Shown here in pieces: positions 35,875 to 47,749 of a DNA stretch of 64,000 nt. This DNA comes from Microplitis mediator (lineage: Eukaryota; Arthropoda; Insecta; Hymenoptera; Braconidae): positions 14,196,986 through 14,260,985 of the forward strand of contig NC_079972.1 in NCBI RefSeq assembly GCF_029852145.1. The letters are read 5' to 3'. Within the stretch, counting starts at the first letter, position 1. Every line of letters begins with the position of its first letter. The notes under the pieces are model-generated. The model was not told the DNA's origin and ran no database searches. It saw only the letters and a list, made by a program, of their open reading frames with translations. The translations under genes and the position numbers were made by a program.

Positions 35875-38800
35875 GAAAAATATATATATCAAATATCACA
35901 GACACAAATCCTCGAAAAAAAGTTTTAATTAAAGCCAACAAAGAACTGTCGATTTAGATTTTTCCATCCATAATATAATAGTCCCTCACATTATGTACGT
36001 TATTCCTTTTAATTTACACTATATAGCTCTATACCTTGTAGACCTAGGGCCGGATAAAAAACGGGTGTGGGTCATCATTTATCTAGCTCGATTTGTCATC
36101 TGTCCAATCAGTCAGCCGACATATGCTTAAATAAGATTACATTTGTCGTAATGCTGAGTGCGAACAAAAGTGTCCCCTTTATATTTTTTTTATTTTTACC
36201 CACACACACATACACGCACTTACATATATATCTATAAATATATGACCGCGAGTACCTTTGATCAAAGCAGGGGTTTCGCAAGGATTTTCCTTTACCCCCA
36301 GGCCCGATTATAACCTAGGCAACTGTTATATAAAATATGTATGTAAAAATGATATATCGTTATCGGTTGTGACACCAGAGTCGTTATAGATTAGGGGCCG
36401 ATTTTTTTGTTGATAAATTTTTTTAACTAAACTAATGGCCAGCCTCTCGACAGATTACGCACGCGAACGTTGTATCCCAATTGGGACGTATCCCTTCTGC
36501 AGAGATTAGTGGCTTATCGTTGAGCATTACAGTAATGCACCGTGGAACACGCATAATGCCTTAGGATCCGCTTTAAAGGGTTTACGCGAGCTCTCATTGG
36601 GCTTTTACGAATATATCTGGGCATATACGTCATTATATTTTTATAATAAAATACGTTATTAATATCCTTTCGAAAAATAAATAGCTATGCCGTAAATAAT
36701 TGGACAATTTACCCGAGTGTATTAATATTTGATATTTATAAATGAACTAGTAACACTATCGAGTATCTTTAAGCCCTAAAATTTATAGTGTCTGGTTAAC
36801 AATAGAGAGAGACTGTAAATAGTTAAGTGCACACGCTGGTGTATACCGGGCGAAACGTGTAGATCGAGCGGCGAGAGAAAGCGAGGTGGTCAGGTCGTTC
36901 TGGAGTTCATAACCGGTTGGAATGTATCTAGTCGTTTCCTTTAACGATCTCTACTGTGGCTGCTGCACTGGTGTAGTCCACATTGACTGGGACAGCAACA
37001 CTAACAACAACAACTACTAGAACAACAAACTCTACGACCATTGCATTGTTTGCATTACCCCATAAGCTGCACTGAGAGATACTTATCTCTTATATTTCTC
37101 TTCCTACTCTCTTTATCCGCTTCCAGATCCTAGCAATAGCTTTTAAACCGTCTAGCTTCTGCGGGTGTTGTACCGACGTTTAAATATAATAACAGTCAAA
37201 TCGCCAAATTGTTAACGGCTTAAATTAGCACCAATTACTCGGTACATCTCCGATCCTATATAATAAACTCGATTACTCTATCATCAGTGTGTACATGTAA
37301 TAACAACATCAACTACCAGTTCCAATATAATAGTCGTAGTTAAAACTACAATAACCGTTGCAATTGTGTATAATATGTGGGCTGGTTCTATAAATATATA
37401 AATATATATATGCGCGACGCGATTAAAAAATCACGGGGACTTTGTCATCATGGGATACTCCTTCTTCTATTTAATCGATTGTACGGACAATACATTTTGC
37501 TTAAGTTCAGAGTAGGTCGTATGTCAGACTTTATTTTTTATTTTTTTGGGGTTACGTTAACAAAAGAGGACGCGAGAGTGACAGTAGCGACTGTGAAATC
37601 AAACACGTGCAAGATCGATGAGGTGATACAATTTTATTTATATTTGTTCCTGGCGAAGTGAGTCGAGAGTCGCGTCGAAATTTAAAAAAAATCGATACGT
37701 TGACATTTTCATATATTATTATAAAATAACTCTGCACAGTATATTTATATTTATATTTATATGTGCAGAGTAGGATATAATGCTCAGCAATAGTTGTCGT
37801 GTCTAATAAATTTTATTATTCTCAGCATCTCGCTTGCAAGTAGAGAGCCCGCATCGAACGACATGTCTGGTTTCTTTCTCACGCCTGATGTTGCGGTAAA
37901 GAATTCAACTTGATCGTCAGTGTTGATAGCAATTGCTAAGATTTTTTTGGGTTATGCTGCTGCATATGTGATAGGTATCTACATACACATACATATATTT
38001 TTTGCATTCATCGTTACAAATATATATTATTATTTTTATTTACTTTTATGTTCATAAAAGGAAAACTCTCGAGAGCTTGAATAGAATATTAATTATTATT
38101 TATTGTAATTTATATTAGCATTACAATAAAAAAATTGTTGCGTTGCTAATACTGTCAATTGTGGAGAATAAAAGAGCTGACGAAAGATCGACATCTAAAG
38201 TATGATAAATTTAATACGCAGCTGCGGGTCACCGAGTTGGAGTGTCACGAGGTACTGCACACCCCATCATGTCACAATACTAACACCGTCTTCTATTTCT
38301 TTAGCTATTTTCCCTTTTATTTTTTCTGCTACATAAAAATACACTCACGTTTAAATAAAAAAAATGAGAAATGAGTTTTTATTATCACTAATTGCTACGC
38401 CACTCGTAAAGTGTGAAAATAATAACCCAAGTGACATATTCATATGGTTAATTGTATAACATACTTGCATATATATATATATTGATATGAAGGGTATTGA
38501 ATAGATGCCGGCCTTGCGAGCTTATATTGATTCATTTTATCTCGAGAGTCGAGGACGGTCTCTCAACTCTACTCGTTCCTCTTACTCTGACTGGCCTCCC
38601 ATGATGAAACGTGAGGTAAGGGCTTCTTCATTCTTGCCCCCTCATATCGAACACCTACCCTAGCCGGTTTCAGCGACGCGTTGCCCGGAAACCCAGCGTT
38701 ATACTACTCGAATAAGGGGAAGAGAAAAGACCACACATTGTCCTGTCGCTATATACCAACAACCCCTACGTACATCATACAATGAGGGGTCTACGTATGT

Positions 38801-38909
38801 AATCCTCATCGATGCGTGCTTTCAATCCTACTCTTCCTTTATTTCTTTTTCTCTGCCATACTTTATTTTATTTCAGTTATTCCATGTGCTAACGCTGTAA
38901 GTGTTACTA

Positions 38910-39530
38910 CACTGTAAAAAGAGCGGTGTTAAAAATGGACTCGTTTTAACTACGCCCGGTGTAAAAATTAAATTACACCGGTGTAGGAGGAGTAATACAC
39001 CGGTGTTAAAGCGGGGTAACCGGTGTAAAAGCGGAGTAAAACCGGTGTAAAAGCGGAGTGATACCGGTGTAAAAGCGGGGTAAATTACGTCCGCTTGGAG
39101 TATTAACTTTAAAGATTGCACTGTAAAAAGAGCGGTGTTAAAAATGGACTCGTTTTAACTCTACCCGGTGTAAAAATGAAATTACACCGGTGTCGGAGGA
39201 GTAATACACCGGTGTTAAAGCGGGGTAACCGGTGTAAAAGCGGAGTAAAACCGGTGTAAAAGCGGAGTGATACCGGTGTAAAACGGAATAATGCCGATGT
39301 AAAAGCGGGGTAAATTACGTCCGCTTGGAGTATTAACTTTAAAGATTGCACTGAAAAAAGAGCGGTGTTAAAGATGGACTCGTTTTAACTCTACCCGGTG
39401 TAAAAATGAAATTACACCGGTGTCGGAGGAGTAATACACCGGTGTTAAAAATACCGGTGTTAAAGCGGGGTAACCGGTGTAAAAGCGGGGTAAATTGCGT
39501 CCGCTTGGAGTATTAACTTTAAAAATTATA
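38910..39530. repeat. Three tandem A units within the compound element
   Basis: Units start CACTG(T/A)AAAAAGAGCGGTG at 38910, 39119 and 39349, so the periods are 209 and 230 bp, with a shorter last unit. Length differences come from the number of CCGGTGTAAAAGCGG sub-repeats. Each unit ends GTCCGCTTGGAGTATTAACT. Confidence 0.85.
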
Positions 39531-40236
39531 AAACACAAAAAATTTCAGTTCTTTACACTGTAAAAAGTCACCGGGGTAAGTCCAAGCAGTGTAGGTGTTA
39601 AAATTATCGGTGTTAAATTTACTCCTGAAAGCGGTATAAAAATAACGCCGCTACCGGGGTAAATATTCTGTACCGGTGTTAAAATAACGCCGCCGCCGGT
39701 GTAGATATTCTTTACCGGTGTTAAAATATTTTATTTTGTGAATATTTTTACTTACTCAATCACTATACTTGTTAATAAATGATATTTTTTATTAATTTTT
39801 ATAAAGAACTGACATTTTTTGTGTTTTATAATCTTTAAAGTTAATACTCCAAGCGGACGCAATTGACCCCGCTTTTACACCGGCATTACTCCACTTTTAC
39901 ACCTGTTACCCCGCTTTAACACCGGTATCTTTAACACCGGTGTATTAACCCTTCTACACCGGTGTAATTTCATTTTTACACCGGGCGGAGTTAAAACGAG
40001 TCCATTTTTAACATCGCTCTTTTTACAGTGTATGAAAATTAATAAAAAATATCATTTATTAACAAGTATAGTGATCGAGTAAGTAAAAATATTCACAAAG
40101 TCAAATATTTTAACATCGGTAAAAAATGTCTACACCGGCGGCGGCGTTATTTTAACACCGCTTTCGGGGGTAAATTTAACACCGATAATTTTAACACCTA
40201 CACCGCTTGGACTTACCCCGGTGATTTTTTACACTG
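38910..40236. mobile_element. Compound CACTG inverted-repeat element, order A-B-A'-B'
   Basis: It begins CACTGTAAAAAGAGCGGTGT and ends CACCGG-type sequence closing with TTTTTTACACTG, with TA at each outer flank (38908-38909, 40237-40238). Block A (GGTGTAAAAGCGGGGTAA motifs, units at 38910, 39119 and 39349) ends in AACACAAAAAATTTCAGTTC. Block B runs 39556-39800. The inverse of A is at about 39803-40030 and the inverse of B at about 40033-40236. Every junction falls on a TA. The minus-strand frames 38873-39121 and 39109-39351 are repeats translated by chance. Confidence 0.75.
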
Positions 40237-40238
40237 TA

Positions 40239-42830
40239 CAATATTAACTATTTCGAGCAATGAGTACGATCACTTTTTTTTTCTTTTTTTTTTAGTCTGA
40301 TAATGATAGTAATGATTGAAAATTATGCTGCCGTTTATATTGAAATCATCTGTAGTTAATTGATTGCCATGATTGAATTTTATTATGATGGAGGGTGACA
40401 TTGATTAAATATACATTAATTATACGAGAGTAATCGTAGTGTAGCAGCTGTGTAGTGTATCTACATGGAGGAAAATCACTCTGGTATTTTTGGAATTTCG
40501 GCCAAAATATTTCGAATTAAATCACAAGAGAAATTTCAACATCAATTTGCAAAATACTTTGTATTCATATGTATATATAAATGTATGTATCTAACCATCA
40601 TCATGTTTCGATAATTAAATCAAACTGATATGACATTACTAGATAGAGAGTATTCTGTAAATTAATATATATTTGAATCAATAGAGTATTTAAATTACGC
40701 GATATTGAATTTATATTTAGGGGAAATAAAATATCCTGAACGGTTGAATTTACGTCATGTAAATATATATAAAATAAATGTTATGCCGTGTTTTGGTATA
40801 AATATGGCGACAGTTGAGAATGAAAATATAATAACAATAAAAATAAGTGAAAGAGAAAAAATATTATCGTACATGTCAAGAATCTGAAAAAGCATCACTT
40901 TCAATCCCATTTCTGGGAAACGCAGGGAGAATGAGTTTCCATTTCCACGCTCCATTTTATTTTCATTCTCGATAAGTAAAGTGGTAGCAGAGACAAAGCC
41001 AGTGAATCGGCGGACTACGACCGGGGCTAAGAGATGTTTGATCGTCCCAGTACGATTGTCAGAGTGTTGTTTCTCGTTGGGGTCTTTACTTCCTCTGTCA
41101 ACCCCCGTTCCGCCACGCGCCCTCGTCCTCCTCGCTGTCATCCTGCTTCTATATTCCTCTCCACTCTGTTTCCACTTTCTCTCTCTCTCTCTCTCGCTCT
41201 CTGTACTCACAAATGCTTCTGCTATCTATCTACCTATGTTATTTTCCGGATAAGATGGAAATTACGAGACGCCCCCGTTTATACTCTAGCTAAATCTCTC
41301 TGCACGAACAATTTTCTTATTATACACACACACACCCATATATATGTGTACAAACACACCATGCATGTATTTTCTGTCTGTCTTCTTATTATAACATTGT
41401 CTAAAAAACCGCATTACATTTTTTTTCTTACTCTGATAATCAGCGAAGAAAAAAAATAATGAATCGTAAATTTTATCACTCGTTTAATAGTAAAAATAAA
41501 TGCAGAAAATTTTCCACGACCACAGATTCTCTACAGCGTAGACATATTTCGTGACTACAAGAGTGCCAATAAATAAAATAAAAAAAAAATAAAACTAACT
41601 CGTACTTTTTAGTGGATTACACCGTATGATTCACCCTAACTGCATACTTCAGAGCGTAACTCTCGACTTGGTAATTGATTGCTTCTGATACGCCTTTGTA
41701 CCCTGTATACCAAACTCTGCACCCTCGATTCTTTCGACTGTCAGACATATACATATATATACGCCTATATTTCTTGTATCTCGCTTTAGCTTATACGTCA
41801 AATTTACGATAGTGTGATTTCGTTGTCTCGCATTAGATTCTTCGCAGAAGGGGCCGTCTGTGAATCCACATCTCGTGTATATGGACACAAGACATAATGA
41901 AAAATCAATCTACATAATATGCACTTACTGTAATATACGTTAATAATGTAAATATTTGGCTGGATCTAAAGACGAAAAAGCGGCTCTGGCTCCGACTACC
42001 CGGACGGGGACTGGGACTGGAACCGAGTGAGTATATGGGACTGAATATCCATTTAGTTGCGTGTGTACACAACTCCGGTCTGACTATCCGGTGGTCGTAC
42101 GAAAGAAACCAGCGAGTCATGTTTAATATAATAAATATATAATAAACACGATACACGATGTACAGATGAGATTAATAGTTGAACATGTGAGTGGATAATT
42201 TCAAACGGGTGTAAAAATAGCACAGCTGTCTCCGTTAATTAATAATTATCTATAATAATAGTTATTTAAATGAAATTGATTAAAAGTTGTCGTTGATCAA
42301 TGTCTCTAATTATTTAACTTATTATTATAAGTTACGGATATGAGGCACGGATCTGCATGTACATTCGTTCGTGCTAACAATTAGCTGTCTACGTACCAGC
42401 AAATACTGAGCCGAGAGAGATAGTGTCGGGTCTTATGTACGCAGAGACAGATAGGAGAGAGAACAGAGGCGAGGTTGGCTTTCGGCGATTGACGAGAGGA
42501 TCCGAGGACTCGTCGTCGCGTGAGCTAGTTTCGTGTACAATCATTAGGGAGATGCTATCAGCTTCGTAAGTCACTCTGTCACCTGCTCAATCCTTTGCTC
42601 GATTATCCGGAAAGAGCATCATCGGTGTTAAACCATCAGCCATAAGCGCCACGATACATCTTATCGATTTAGACAGAAATATATACAGATTTTGATAAAA
42701 TATTTATGTCCTGAGTAATTTTGATTCGAGTAAAAGTGACTTTCTAGCAATTGGATATTTCGCGGTATCAGTTCTACTTTTTAAGATAAAGTATTTCAAA
42801 GACTTGTGAAACTCGTTGTATCTCTATGTA
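40239..42830. other. Non-coding stretch, apparently single-copy
   Basis: A TC microsatellite lies at about 41178-41203. The GC-richer block 40980-41190 gives overlapping open frames on both strands (40755-41210 minus, 40981-41459 plus), none with a recognisable domain. No gene supported. Confidence 0.45.
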
Positions 42831-42832
42831 TA

Positions 42833-43354
42833 GGGGAAGGGGAGGGGCAAAAGGGGGTAGGGTAGGCAAAACGGGGTACCCCCAAAATTTGATAAAAAAA
42901 AATTTGATATTTTAAATGGTTTTTAAACATTCCAAAATCACTTCTGTAAATATAATTAAGCGTTACTTTGAATTTTTTTTGGTAAATTTTTTCAAAAATC
43001 AATTGCCAGTTGAAAAATATTAATGACGTTTGTTTTATGATAAAAACTATTAAAAATTTTTTTTCTTCTTTTGTATCCAATAAACATGTAAAATATAATT
43101 TTTCTTCATGTAAACTACCTACAAAAAAATTCAACTTAATCAAATTCGTTTAAAATCCAGAAATTTTTTTTTTTTTTTACCTTTTTTAGGGGGTACCCCA
43201 CTTTGCCCGCAGAAATGAAAAATTTTTTTTTTCAACGGTAACTGAAAATTTCTTCTATTTACTCTGAATATCATTAAAAAAAAAAGATTTAGCGTATTTG
43301 AGTCCTCGAAAACTTGGTATTTCCTTAAGTACCCCCTTTTGCCCCTCCCTCCCC
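42833..43354. mobile_element. GGGGAAGG-ended MITE, complete copy in opposite orientation
   Basis: It starts GGGGAAGGGGAGGGGCAAAA, with GGCAAAACGGGGTACCCCC next, and ends TTTTGCCCCTCCCTCCCC. Flanks are TA (42831-42832, 43355-43356). It matches the reverse complement of 24227-24730 through most of its length. Frames at 42796-43493 on the minus strand cross it and are spurious. Confidence 0.85.
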
Positions 43355-43935
43355 TATATAGGATATTATTACTCAGTGGATTAATTCCTAAAGAACAAGA
43401 ATAATTTTTATCACTCGTAAATAAAATAAAAAAAAGGTAAAAAGGTCCGTTTAAACAGAGTGAGTAATAAATATATATTATAGAGGAGTGCAATGGTTCG
43501 TGACGATATTCATACAGTTAAAGTTGCCCCCTGTAAAGACGATGTTTATGAAATTAGAGAAATGATCATGCGTACTTGACAGGTCACGCGGCTGTTTTCC
43601 AGCACACCAAGGCCATCAGTGACAATTTATTAAGCTATGAAATTACCCACGGGACACGATACATTGGGTATCGTGCATGGCTTGCAGCACACACACACGC
43701 ACTATCAAAAGTTAAATTTAAAAGCATTTAACATTTATACTATACGCTGATACCCACTACATAACACAACTGAATCATTTTCAACGGCACTATCCCCCAG
43801 TTGGAGTCGCTACCGCAGATGCTGGTAATATACGTTTCTCACTTTGATCCTATGCTCCATTACAATCTCGTGTTAAATATGTGTGCGTCACGAATCGACT
43901 TATTTTTTACTTTCATTTACATATATTTATTCCAG

Positions 43936-43960
43936 GTTATAAATATTACCCCGAGACAAG
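43936..43960 (+). other. Candidate 25-nt micro-exon (weak)
   Basis: A pyrimidine-rich tract runs into ATTTATTCCAG (ending 43935). It is followed by 25 nt ending CGAGACAAG, then GTGAGT at 43961. Both borders match insect splice consensus well and one phase is open (VINITPRQ). The short length and lack of neighbouring exons keep this speculative. Confidence 0.2.
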
Positions 43961-44828
43961 GTGAGTTAGTCCAGGAGCCCGATACAGCAGAGGGGCTGTA
44001 TGCTGTATGACGTGGGGACTATGCGTTAATGAGCAAACGTCAGATCCACCTATCAAGTTTCTGATTCACGCTGCCGTGACGATACTCCTTGCGTGCAGAT
44101 ATCTATACAGTCCTTTTCATATATTCTGCATAATACATATAATACGCGAAATTCATTTTTATTTCACTCGTCTCCACTCCCATTAATTCTAATTCTGGAT
44201 ATCGTTTAATCATTCGCGTTTTAAATTTATCAAAAATGCCGGGAGTCGTCAATACAAAACCCGAGAGTACAAGACTGTGTTATTACTTATTTTTTTTTTA
44301 TATATATTTTATATACATAAAGCATGATATCATGTCATGCTGCTGCATGACATGGCAGTGGGAAATTTTATCGACGCATATTTCAACAAGAAATTTTTTA
44401 TCTTATATTTTATTGTTGCTGTAATGCGTTATCAGAATAAAAGGTATGTATGGACTATTTATTGGCTGACCAGCGTGTGATATTATATGAGGTTGTATAT
44501 ATTACCTGATCTCACAATTAGTAATTACACTAATGTATATGGAAAGATCATACGTTGCGCAGTGGCGTGTAGATGAAAAATGACACGCGGTAAATCCGTT
44601 CGACACTTATGACTGATTTCAATGTTGATTGCGCACCACGTATTCTTATTAACCGTAAGATGTTATTTTCATTGATCTTTATTTTATCAGTGCGCAAATA
44701 TATGCTATTTAAGGTGATTAATCGCGAGTTGCGCGTATAGTACCGAGTTATAATGCATTTACTGATACATATATGTAGTAAATGCCTTCTGGAGTGCTCG
44801 GGGGTTCGTTATTAACTTCCATAAGTGC

Positions 44829-44830
<2 letters not shown>

Positions 44831-44874
<44 letters not shown>
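44831..44874. repeat. (AT)n microsatellite, 22 units
   Basis: 44 bp of uninterrupted AT dinucleotides. Confidence 0.95.
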
Positions 44875-44876
<2 letters not shown>

Positions 44877-45019
44877 TATACTATAGTCGAGTTATCATCT
44901 ACGGAAATCGTACTCTTCTGCCCACAATCGCATTAATTTTATCGCAGTGGTAAGCCGACGATAAAACTGACGAAACAAAAACAAAATTACAGACTTTTGA
45001 GTACTCGGGTGTGATGCTT

Positions 45020-45960
45020 TCCGGGTCAAAAATAAAACTTGATTCAGGCTCGCTTCGCCTTATTTTCTTTTGAAGTTATCGATTTGCCGACGATTTTTTG
45101 ATAAGATCTCGACTTTTTCGACTTGAATTTAATTTTTTTAAACTTTTTGAACTTTTTTCATCTTAGGTTCAACTTATTCGTCTTTACTTCGAGCACGATA
45201 GTCATTCACATTACTTTCGACTTGCTAAACCCAGTCGAAAAAAAGTCATTTATTCGCCTTAATATATAAAAATTATTTCACCTTAGTTCTGACTTTTTCG
45301 ACTTCTCGAGTCGAAATTTAGAGCCTATATAGATCCCTCTAGCCCTAAATAGATCCGATTTAGAGCCCTGTAGTCCTGTAGCTCCGACTTTGAACCCAGA
45401 GGTCCTAACATTCACTGAGAGGTCCGATTTTGAGCCTTCAAGTTCGACAATATTAGTCCCGTAATTCATTATAATTGAATAATTTATGATGATTATTATT
45501 AATATTATTATTATTACAATAAACCAGGGCTTACAGGCCCTAAATCGGACCTAATTTTAATTTTCATCAGGTCCTAGATTGAGCCCGCAAGTGCCGAAAA
45601 CGGAAATTTGTAGCACCTCAGGGACCAAAATCGAACCTAATTTAACATAGAAACAGACTCTATTTAGAGCCTCCAAGTCCGAAATAGGTCCGACTTTAGA
45701 AGGCTCTAAATGGGCTCTAAATTTCGACTCGGGTTATAATTTAAGTCGAATAAGTCTAAACCAAGTCAATTTCGACTTGATTTCAACTTTTTCGTCTTAA
45801 ATCGTGACTAAGTAAGCCAGTTAAGCCTAAAGGCGAAAACTTAATATATTTCATACCTCTGTAAAAAAAGTCGAGTGTGTCTTGTGAAAAACGGCTCCAA
45901 ATTTCGACTTGGTAAACCAAGTCTAAATAAAGTTTTATTTTTGACCCGGGTTGTCATGAT
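45020..45960. mobile_element. CCCGGGTCAAAAATAAAAC MITE, interrupted copy
   Basis: The left end is TCCGGGTCAAAAATAAAACT (first base changed from C) and the right end TTATTTTTGACCCGGG. Flanks are TT (45018-45019) and TT (45961-45962). It is homologous to 30916-31409. The extra material is the 429-bp element at 45305-45733 with its own TT duplication, plus a short internal difference near 45125-45165. Confidence 0.8.
45305..45733. mobile_element. 429-bp CCCGAG MITE, copy 2, nested
   Basis: It starts CTCGAGTCGAAATTTAGAG and ends CTCTAAATTTCGACTCGGG, flanked by TT (45303-45304, 45734-45735). It has the same length as, and opposite orientation to, 10346-10774. The uninterrupted host copy at 30916 reads GCCTTACAATTTAAGTCG at the matching place, confirming the insertion. 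The minus-strand frame 45278-45469 lies in it and is spurious. Confidence 0.85.
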
Positions 45961-45983
45961 TTATTATTTTGCGCACAGAAAAA

Positions 45984-46086
45984 TTTTTTTTTCACTCCAA
46001 AAAAATTTTCGTTTCCAATTTAAGACGCAAAAAATTTTTTGGCCCGGGTAAAAATTTTGTGCGTCAAGAAATTTGTTTTTTCTGTG
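45984..46086. mobile_element. 103-bp CACAG-ended mini-element
   Basis: It starts CACAGAAAAATTTTTTTTTC and ends AATTTGTTTTTTCTGTG. The ends match the CACAG class but the body is different (AAAAAATTTTTTGGCCCGGG motif). Flanking dinucleotides (CG left, TA right) do not match, so the insertion boundary is not confirmed. Confidence 0.45.
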
Positions 46087-46087
46087 T

Positions 46088-47016
46088 ATATTTATAAGAT
46101 TATTAAATATCAAATTTTTTTTAATCCAAAAAATATTTGACAGATTTAACGAAAATGAATCCCGGTCTAATGGCTCAACAATTTACTAGGATTTTATAAA
46201 ATTTTTGTTATTTAAATGAATTATAAATTTTATTTATTTTTCTACGAGGAAAATATTTACTATATAATATTATTTTTTCGTCTCACCACAAATACATTAT
46301 TTATTATTATACGTATTATTTAAATGAGAGAAATATATATATGTGATAATAATATATTGCCATGGCCATCATTAAGACTCAATGACGTAGTATGGAAGCA
46401 GCCAAATATATATTTATAGCGACTTATCATTTTTTAAAATTTTATATTTTATATTTAAAATGCCACTGTGCCCCTAGTGTAGCGTCTGGCTGACGGAATT
46501 ATTAAAACTCAAATAGATGAATTCGTGCAAACAAGTTTTGTGAGTTAGTATATATGAATATGAATATATATTGGGGAGCCATCGTTGTTAGAGAAAAAAA
46601 AAAACAATTAAACTATTGCTAGTGCTTCTGCCACTTAAATTCTCTTTCTCTCTTGCCACCCATATCCCACTTTCAAATACTTGAGTCTATACTCAGTCCC
46701 GTTAATATGTCTATTATATATAATACACACACACATATATACATATTTCTCTATTCCATTCGATTTACATTAGTATTCCGTTTATATTCTCTCGCTGATT
46801 GGTAATAACATTTAAACCTTAATCATATTAATTTTAATTTATTTTACACTATTATCTAAATTAAACCTGATATTCCGATAACAAGTTATTAACTCTATAT
46901 TAATTATAGGTAATTAAATTACAGTGAAAAAAAAGGTGTAAAAAGTAAATGCCGCTACTTAAAAATAATCACTCATGTGTAATCAAAATGATAATAATGA
47001 GGATGAAATTATTGAG
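46088..47016. other. Non-coding stretch, nothing recognised
   Basis: AT-rich; no protein-like frame, no inverted-repeat element detected. Confidence 0.5.
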
Positions 47017-47018
47017 TA

Positions 47019-47749
47019 CTCTCTAAAACTAAATAAGTGAAAATTTCACTAATTGAAACAGTGATCTTAAAATTCACTACAAAATTAGTGATTTTGAATT
47101 AGATTCACTAATTCATTAGTGATTCCCCGGATTCTACAATGATTACTAGTGGCGCCTCGCTTAAGGACTTTTTATTCTATCATTGAATTATCAAATTCAG
47201 GGCAAAATTAATTACGATAATTTTTAAATACAACTGAACAGTATTAATTCAAGTAAGTTAATTAAATAAAACCTAATTTAGTTGCTAAATAATACATCTT
47301 GTTATTTTTTAATAGCTTTATATTTTTACTCCAACTTTTTTTACCGAACCTGAATCAAAACCATCATTGACAATAGATTCAGGTTATGAGTTATAATTAT
47401 GATATAAATATTTACCGTATGAAAGTAATTTTAATTGTTAATTTAGTCGATCAAGTTGCTAAAAAAATTTTATAATCAATTACAAATAATAATCATAATA
47501 ATAATAATATTTTGATACAATATTATTAGCAACGATACAATATTTTTCCAAATAAATCCTCGTCAACAAGTGAATTAGTACATTTTTGACTAATTCAATC
47601 AGTGAAATTTTCACTAATTCTATATGTTGTTTTTTTTACTAATTCAAAAAGTGAATAGTCACTAATTCATAGTCGTATACTTTGGACAATTTAGATTAGT
47701 GAATATTCACAAGTAATTCGTGGTTTTTCACTAATTTAGTTTTAGAGAG
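47019..47749. mobile_element. 730-bp CTCTCTAAAAC MITE, copy 2
   Basis: It starts CTCTCTAAAACTAAATAAGT and ends ACTAATTTAGTTTTAGAGAG, flanked by TA (47017-47018, 47750-47751). It is nearly identical to 4841-5570 (731 versus 730 bp), including the internal GTGGCGCCTCGCTTAAGG landmark. The near-identity argues for recent spread or local conversion. Confidence 0.85.

Larger units (their letters stand above)
31780..38907. other. Long non-coding stretch, apparently single-copy
   Basis: No gene supported. Contents listed separately: a palindrome at 32295-32324, a GAATGA hexamer repeat at 32821-32863, and a local duplication at 35444-35874. The longest plus-strand frame in the window (34440-35069) lies here but starts in hydrophobic low-complexity sequence, passes through a Ser/Asn/Arg run and has no domain. 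The GC-richer patch 36820-37000 and a GAG/GTAAGG at 38605-38617 might mark untranslated exons; neither is supported. Confidence 0.4.
43357..45017. other. Non-coding stretch, one weak exon candidate
   Basis: No gene supported. It holds the micro-exon candidate at 43936-43960 and the AT microsatellite at 44831-44874, both listed separately. Confidence 0.45.

Noticed and set aside
38873..39351. Two similar minus-strand frames that look like a duplicated peptide family
   Set aside because: They are translations of the tandem A units of a MITE; similarity reflects the DNA repeat.
40755..41210. 151-codon minus-strand frame
   Set aside because: The Arg/Glu-rich start is a translated TC microsatellite and the end is AT-rich hydrophobic sequence; no domain.
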